Translations under genes and position numbers: made by a program
Shown here: positions 60,280 to 64,000 of the stretch, piece by piece
How positions within the stretch are numbered: the stretch's first letter is position 1
How the letters are laid out: each line of letters begins with the position of its first letter
Source: Actinomycetota bacterium
GTDB lineage: Bacteria; Actinomycetota; Actinomycetes; Actinomycetales; Dermatophilaceae
Direction: 5' to 3'
Assembly: GCA_020160805.1 (NCBI GenBank)
Contig: JAIUPO010000002.1
Coordinates: 170,842 to 234,841 of the forward strand
DNA: 64,000 nt
The notes under the pieces: generated by a model
Database searches by the model: none
What the model was told of the DNA's origin: nothing
The model's input: only the letters and a program-made list of their open reading frames with translations

Positions 60280-61182
60280 GTGCCCGTGGATATCACCGCA
60301 CTGCGCCCACCGGCCGAGGATGGCCCCTGGCCGCCGATGACCCATCTTCCGCCGCTGACATCGGCAGGCTTGCGGGGTGCGACAACCTGGACCGGGCTGA
60401 CCTATGCACAGGTCCCGGGTTTCCGACCCATGGTTCTGGATTTGCATGTCCCGCAACAGGATCAACCGGCACCTGTGGTCATGTGGGTGCACGGCGGCGG
60501 GTGGGCCGAGGGGGACCGGCGGCTGACTCCCTTGCAGTGGGGGCAGCAGCGGATGTTCCAGGCGCTCATCGACGCCGGCATTGCCGTGGCGACACCAGAC
60601 CACCGGCTCGTCGGAGAGGTCGCCCCGGATGACATGGTGCGCGATCTGATCGCTGCCGTTCGCTATCTGCGGCACTATGCCGACGAGCTCGCCCTCGACC
60701 CGGACCGCCTCGCCGTCTGGGGTGACTCCGCCGGCGCCCACCTTGCCGCGCTCGCGGGCTTGGCCGGCAGTGCGGCCCGCCCGGATCCGCACTTCCTCGG
60801 CCGACTCGGCGTGGGCTCGGGGCGCACCGATGTCGCGGCGATTGTCTGGTGGTATGGCGCGTCCGACCTCAGCGCTCTGCCCGATCTGACCGAATCTCTG
60901 TGGCGCGGAGTCGATCCCGACGCGCGGGGCTGGCTGGCGATGGCCTACTCGCCGGTCACTCACGTCAGCGCAGACTCGCCACCGATGCTGATCATGCACG
61001 GTGATGCCGACTCGATGTCACCACTAGACCAAGCCAAACGTTTGCACGCGGCCGCCCAGGACGTGGGCGCGGAGAGTCGCCTGGTCATCGTCCCGGGAGC
61101 CGAACACGTCTTCCTCGGCGCCGACATCGACCAGCAATGGCAGGTCGTCACCGACTTCCTGCGCGAGGTCTTCGCCCTTTAG
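60280..61182 (+). CDS. Alpha/beta hydrolase (HSL-type esterase)
   Basis: A 300-residue esterase with oxyanion motif HGGGWAEGD near residue 77, nucleophile elbow WGDSAGAHLAALAG and a catalytic Asp and His near the C-terminus (MHGDADSM, PGAEHVF). It resembles the BD-FAE/hormone-sensitive-lipase group. GTG 60280 (with AGGGA 5 nt before) is preferred; GTG 60286 is possible. It follows the sulfur cluster by 52 bp without evident link. Confidence 0.82.
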   Translation: MPVDITALRPPAEDGPWPPMTHLPPLTSAGLRGATTWTGLTYAQVPGFRPMVLDLHVPQQDQPAPVVMWVHGGGWAEGDRRLTPLQWGQQRMFQALIDAGIAVATPDHRLVGEVAPDDMVRDLIAAVRYLRHYADELALDPDRLAVWGDSAGAHLAALAGLAGSAARPDPHFLGRLGVGSGRTDVAAIVWWYGASDLSALPDLTESLWRGVDPDARGWLAMAYSPVTHVSADSPPMLIMHGDADSMSPLDQAKRLHAAAQDVGAESRLVIVPGAEHVFLGADIDQQWQVVTDFLREVFAL

Positions 61183-61250
61183 CCGACAGCGGATGGCCGG
61201 CAACACACCCGGCGACAGCGCCCGCTTGGGGGCGTGCCTACGATGACGGC

Positions 61251-62093
61251 GTGACACCACGCACGATCGTCATCACGGGGGCCAGCGATGGCATCGGCAA
61301 AGCCGCCGCGCAGCAACTCGCCGCGCAGGGTCACCGGGTGGTGCTGGTTGGCCGGTCTCCAGACAAGACCCGTGCAGCGGTTGAGCAGATCCGTGCTGGG
61401 CTGCCGACGGCGCAGGTTCGAGGACTCACGACAGATTTCGCCGATCTTGCCCAGGTGCGTGATCTGGCCGCGACTCTGCTCCGTGAGGAGCAGCGGATCG
61501 ATGTTCTCGCCCTCAATGCTGGCTCGGTTTTCGGCAAACACCTGCTGACCACGGAGGGTCACGAAGCCACCCTGGCGACCAACCACCTTGGCGGCTTCTT
61601 GTTGGCGGAGCTACTGCGGGACCGACTGATCGCCTCCGCGCCCAGCCGGATCGTCATCACCTCCTCCGGCGCGCATTATCGAGGCACGCTCGATTTCGAG
61701 AACCTGGAACTCGCCAAGGGCTATCAGCTGATGCGCGGTTATGCCCGCTCCAAGCTGGCGAATGTCGTCTATGCCAACTACCTCGCGCGTGACCTCGAGG
61801 GCACTGGCGTGACGGCCAACTCCTTCCATCCCGGCGTCGTCGCGACGAACATCTGGCGCGGCGCACCCGCCTGGCTGCGACCGATTCTGGGCGTGGTCAA
61901 GAAGGTGCGGATGATCAGCCCGGACGAGGGCGGCGCACGACTGGCATACCTCGCCACGAGCCCGGAGGTTGCCGGGACCACGGGCACCTATTTCGACGAG
62001 AACAAACCCAAGGACCCGCTCCCCGCCGCGCTCGATCACGCCGTGCAGGATCAGCTGTATGCCGTGAGCCGCCGCCTGGTCGGCCTCACCTAA
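61251..62093 (+). CDS. Short-chain dehydrogenase (retinol-dehydrogenase-like)
   Basis: A 280-residue SDR: TGASDGIGKAAAQQLA (residues 9-24), variant LALNAGSVF, catalytic Ser in ITSSGAHY and YARSK (Tyr and Lys). The HPGVVATNIWRG and YFDENKPKDP segments are typical of RDH/WWOX-like SDRs. GTG start with TACGAT 6 nt upstream. It converges on the cation efflux gene. Confidence 0.87.
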   Translation: MTPRTIVITGASDGIGKAAAQQLAAQGHRVVLVGRSPDKTRAAVEQIRAGLPTAQVRGLTTDFADLAQVRDLAATLLREEQRIDVLALNAGSVFGKHLLTTEGHEATLATNHLGGFLLAELLRDRLIASAPSRIVITSSGAHYRGTLDFENLELAKGYQLMRGYARSKLANVVYANYLARDLEGTGVTANSFHPGVVATNIWRGAPAWLRPILGVVKKVRMISPDEGGARLAYLATSPEVAGTTGTYFDENKPKDPLPAALDHAVQDQLYAVSRRLVGLT

Positions 62094-62105
62094 TCCCCAG
62101 CTTGA

Positions 62106-63008
62106 TCACCATGACGTGCGCGAGCACGCGCTGGAGTCGGGTGGCTCGACTTGAATGGTCGCGTGCTCGATGCCAAAGCGCTCACGCATCAGTGCCCCCG
62201 CGTCGGTGAGGATGCGGTGAGCGTCTGCGGGTCCCGGTGTGGTGACCAAGTGCGCGGTCGCGACACTCATCCCGGACGTCAAGGTCCACAGGTGCAAGTC
62301 GTGCACCTCCGCGACATCGGCCACTTCTTCCAGCGCTCCCGCAACCTCGTGCGGATCGACATCCTTGGGCGCATGTTGGCCGAGCACGGCCAGCACCTCG
62401 CGACCCAACCAGATCGCGCGCAGCGCCACGAAAACGGCAATCGCGAGGGCGACGATCGTGTCCCACCATCGATCTCCCGTGGCCCGGACGAGGACACCCG
62501 CGGCGATGACACCAACCGAACCGATGGTGTCGGCGACCACCTCGAGATAGGCGCCTTTGAGGGTGAGCGACTCTTCGGAACCGTTGCGCAACAAGCCAAT
62601 ACAGATCACGTTGATGAGCAAGCCGAGTGCGCCGACGAGCATCATGGTCCCGGACGCGACCTCGGGCGCACCGCCGAACCGACGGATTGCCTCAATGACG
62701 ATATAGACCGAGACGCCGAGCATCAGCAGCACGGCGATCCCGGAGGCGAAGACCTCAGCGCGATAGCTGCCGTAGGTGCGTCGGCCCGTGGCGTCGGGGC
62801 GCGTCGCAATACGGGTCGCCACCAAAGCGGCGCCCAGCGCGACCACATCAGCCGCCATATGCCCGGCATCACTGATCAGCGCGAGCGAGCGTGCCAGCAG
62901 CCCTGACGCGAGTTCGACGATGAAGAAGGCCGCGACCAATCCAAAGGCAATCTGCAATCGCCAGCGGTGGGCCGTCGCCGCAGACCCGTGCCCGTGATCG
63001 TGTCCCAC
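62106..63008 (-). CDS. Cation diffusion facilitator
   Basis: A 300-residue CDF transporter: His-rich N-terminus GHDHGHG, six membrane helices, metal-site motif SDAGHMAADVVAL in helix 2 and EVVADTIGS in helix 5, then a cytosolic ferredoxin-like C-terminal domain (EVHDLHLWTLTSGM). The helix 5 site reads ExxxD where Zn/Co/Cd transporters often have HxxxD. GTG 63008 is chosen for its GGGAGG ribosome site; an upstream open frame to 63041 is possible. It probably exports Zn(II) or a related metal. Confidence 0.88.
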   Translation of the reverse strand: MGHDHGHGSAATAHRWRLQIAFGLVAAFFIVELASGLLARSLALISDAGHMAADVVALGAALVATRIATRPDATGRRTYGSYRAEVFASGIAVLLMLGVSVYIVIEAIRRFGGAPEVASGTMMLVGALGLLINVICIGLLRNGSEESLTLKGAYLEVVADTIGSVGVIAAGVLVRATGDRWWDTIVALAIAVFVALRAIWLGREVLAVLGQHAPKDVDPHEVAGALEEVADVAEVHDLHLWTLTSGMSVATAHLVTTPGPADAHRILTDAGALMRERFGIEHATIQVEPPDSSACSRTSW

Positions 63009-63094
63009 AACGCACCTCCCGTCCGCAACGACCCTATCCACGCTCTGGTTATCTCAGTGGCCCCCGGGCCTCTGCCTCGGCAAGGATGGAACCC

Positions 63095-63832
63095 GTGACG
63101 AGCAGCGATCTGTGGGACGCCGAGGCAGCGGGGAGGTATGACGAGGAGCTGGGAGAGATGGCCTATTCCGAGGTCATTGGGGAGACCGTCGGCTTCCTCG
63201 CTGGCCTCGCTGGGGCCGGACCTGCGCTGGAGTTCGCGATCGGGACGGGGCGGGTGGCCGTGCCGCTGCTGCGTGCCGGGGTGCCGGTAACGGGTATCGA
63301 ACTCTCGCAGCCGATGATCGATCAATTGCGTTCCAAAGTGTCGGCTGAGCAGCTGCCGGTCACGATCGGCGACATGGCGACAACGCAGGTGCGAGGCGAT
63401 TTCAGTCTGGTCTATCTCGTCTTCAACACGCTCGGGAATCTTCGAACCCAGGCGGAGCAGGTCGCCTGTTTCCGCAATGCTGCAGGCCATCTCGCACCGG
63501 GCGGACGCTTCGTCATCGAGTTGTGGGTCCCCCAGCTTCGGCGTTTCCCACCCGGAGCCGGCGGGGCGCCGTTCGACGTGAGCGAACGGCATACCGGCAT
63601 CGATACCTACGACCTGAGCACTCAGCAGGGCACATCGCATCACTACACCCGCGAGCGTGATGGGTCGATCCGATATTCCTGCACCAACTTTCGCTATGCC
63701 TGGGCGCCGGAGTGCGATCTGATGGCGCAACTGGCGGGCCTGGAGTTCGAGGTGAGGTACGCGGATTGGGACCGCAGCCCGTTCACCTCGGACAGCCCGA
63801 GCCACGTCTCTGTGTGGCGCAAGCCCTTGTGA
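63095..63832 (+). CDS. Class I SAM-dependent methyltransferase
   Basis: A 245-residue methyltransferase: motif I LEFAIGTGRVAVPLLRAG, a motif II-like segment TGIELSQPMIDQLR, then GDFSLVYLVFNTLGNL and APGGRFVIELWVP. The substrate is unknown; this family is common beside transporters. GTG 63095 follows AAGGAT by 7 nt and is preferred over ATG 63086. Confidence 0.82.
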   Translation: MTSSDLWDAEAAGRYDEELGEMAYSEVIGETVGFLAGLAGAGPALEFAIGTGRVAVPLLRAGVPVTGIELSQPMIDQLRSKVSAEQLPVTIGDMATTQVRGDFSLVYLVFNTLGNLRTQAEQVACFRNAAGHLAPGGRFVIELWVPQLRRFPPGAGGAPFDVSERHTGIDTYDLSTQQGTSHHYTRERDGSIRYSCTNFRYAWAPECDLMAQLAGLEFEVRYADWDRSPFTSDSPSHVSVWRKPL

Positions 63833-63840
63833 CGCAGGGC

Positions 63841-63922
63841 TAGTCCGTCGCCGGTGGCGGGGGAGACGGCTCACGCTCGGCGCGGGGATCAAAGAAGACC
63901 TCAATGCGTTCGTAGCCTTTGG
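63841..63922 (-). pseudogene. Possible C-terminal remnant of a minus-strand gene
   Basis: A minus-strand frame ends with a stop at 63841 and reads TKGYERIEVFFDPRAERE followed by PSPPPATD, which looks like a real protein end, but it is interrupted by a stop just upstream (near 63923) and has no start. It may continue in another frame beyond the window's right part. Confidence 0.2.
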
Positions 63923-64000
63923 TGGCTCATCGAACTTGACCGGGCACCTCGCTGATCGCAGCTGAGGCTCGCCGGTGTTGACGAGTACAGGCCCAGCGTA

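Noticed and set aside
1..64000. CRISPR arrays, tRNA or rRNA genes, insertion sequences
   Set aside because: No spaced direct repeats of suitable size, no tRNA TPsiC-arm pattern with cloverleaf, and no transposase motifs were found on reading both strands.

Overview
The window is 64 kb of GC-rich DNA (roughly two-thirds GC by eye) from a Gram-positive actinobacterium, most likely a Micrococcales member near the Dermatophilaceae, Intrasporangiaceae or Dermacoccaceae. Supporting features are a bacterial proteasome activator with a GQYL tail, an EF-G2 paralogue, a DUF222/HNH protein, a DUF4235 protein, a soluble acyl-ACP desaturase, and a Streptomyces-type hut gene set. I see no rRNA, tRNA, CRISPR array, transposase or prophage. 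It reads as ordinary chromosome with a few accessory islands. Placement below family level is a guess.

Layout. 1-7.3 kb: a Gly/Asp tandem repeat, a JmjC-type cupin oxygenase, a sucrase/ferredoxin-like protein, a HAD phosphatase, an FAD dehydrogenase, the proteasome activator and an acyl-ACP desaturase. 7.4-13 kb: a PadR-controlled FtsX/MacB-type ABC exporter, divergent from a chimeric gene that keeps only the front half of an ECF sigma factor. 13-20.4 kb: a quinone oxidoreductase, an EamA transporter and a TetR regulator divergent from a tightly packed five-gene operon (acyl-CoA dehydrogenase, SDR, APH-type kinase, histidine phosphatase, SDR). 20.4-30.5 kb: HNH protein, hemerythrin-like protein and histidine utilisation genes (hutH, hutU, an M20 amidohydrolase, hutF, hutI), with a small (Ser-x-x)n repeat protein between hutH and hutU. 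30.5-39 kb: DUF4235, a SanA/YdcF-like protein, a monosaccharide ABC importer, EF-G2 and a DUF1648 protein. 39-43 kb: a TRIC/UPF0126 channel and a compact molybdate operon whose first gene is a short HTH-TOBE regulator. 43-53 kb: a 2-hydroxyacid dehydrogenase, a cobalamin-riboswitch-controlled secreted alpha/alpha-toroid protein, glycogen debranching enzyme, a Fur regulator fused by overlap to an MFS transporter, an ABC-2 type exporter and PhzF. 53-57 kb: three secreted proteins (sugar dehydrogenase, beta-helix protein, duplicated PepSY-like protein). 58-60.3 kb: a sulfur cluster (sulfide:quinone oxidoreductase, TusE/DsrC-like, DsrE2-like) behind a CsoR/CstR-like operator. 60.3-64 kb: esterase, SDR, cation efflux protein and methyltransferase.

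Across the whole window one 7-mer, GTATGCC (complement GGCATAC), is strongly over-represented on both strands and forces rare ATA and GCA codons inside genes. Many genes also look leaderless, with a -10 hexamer 6-8 nt before the start codon. Several gene ends carry long perfect inverted repeats, two of which belong to small repeated palindrome families.
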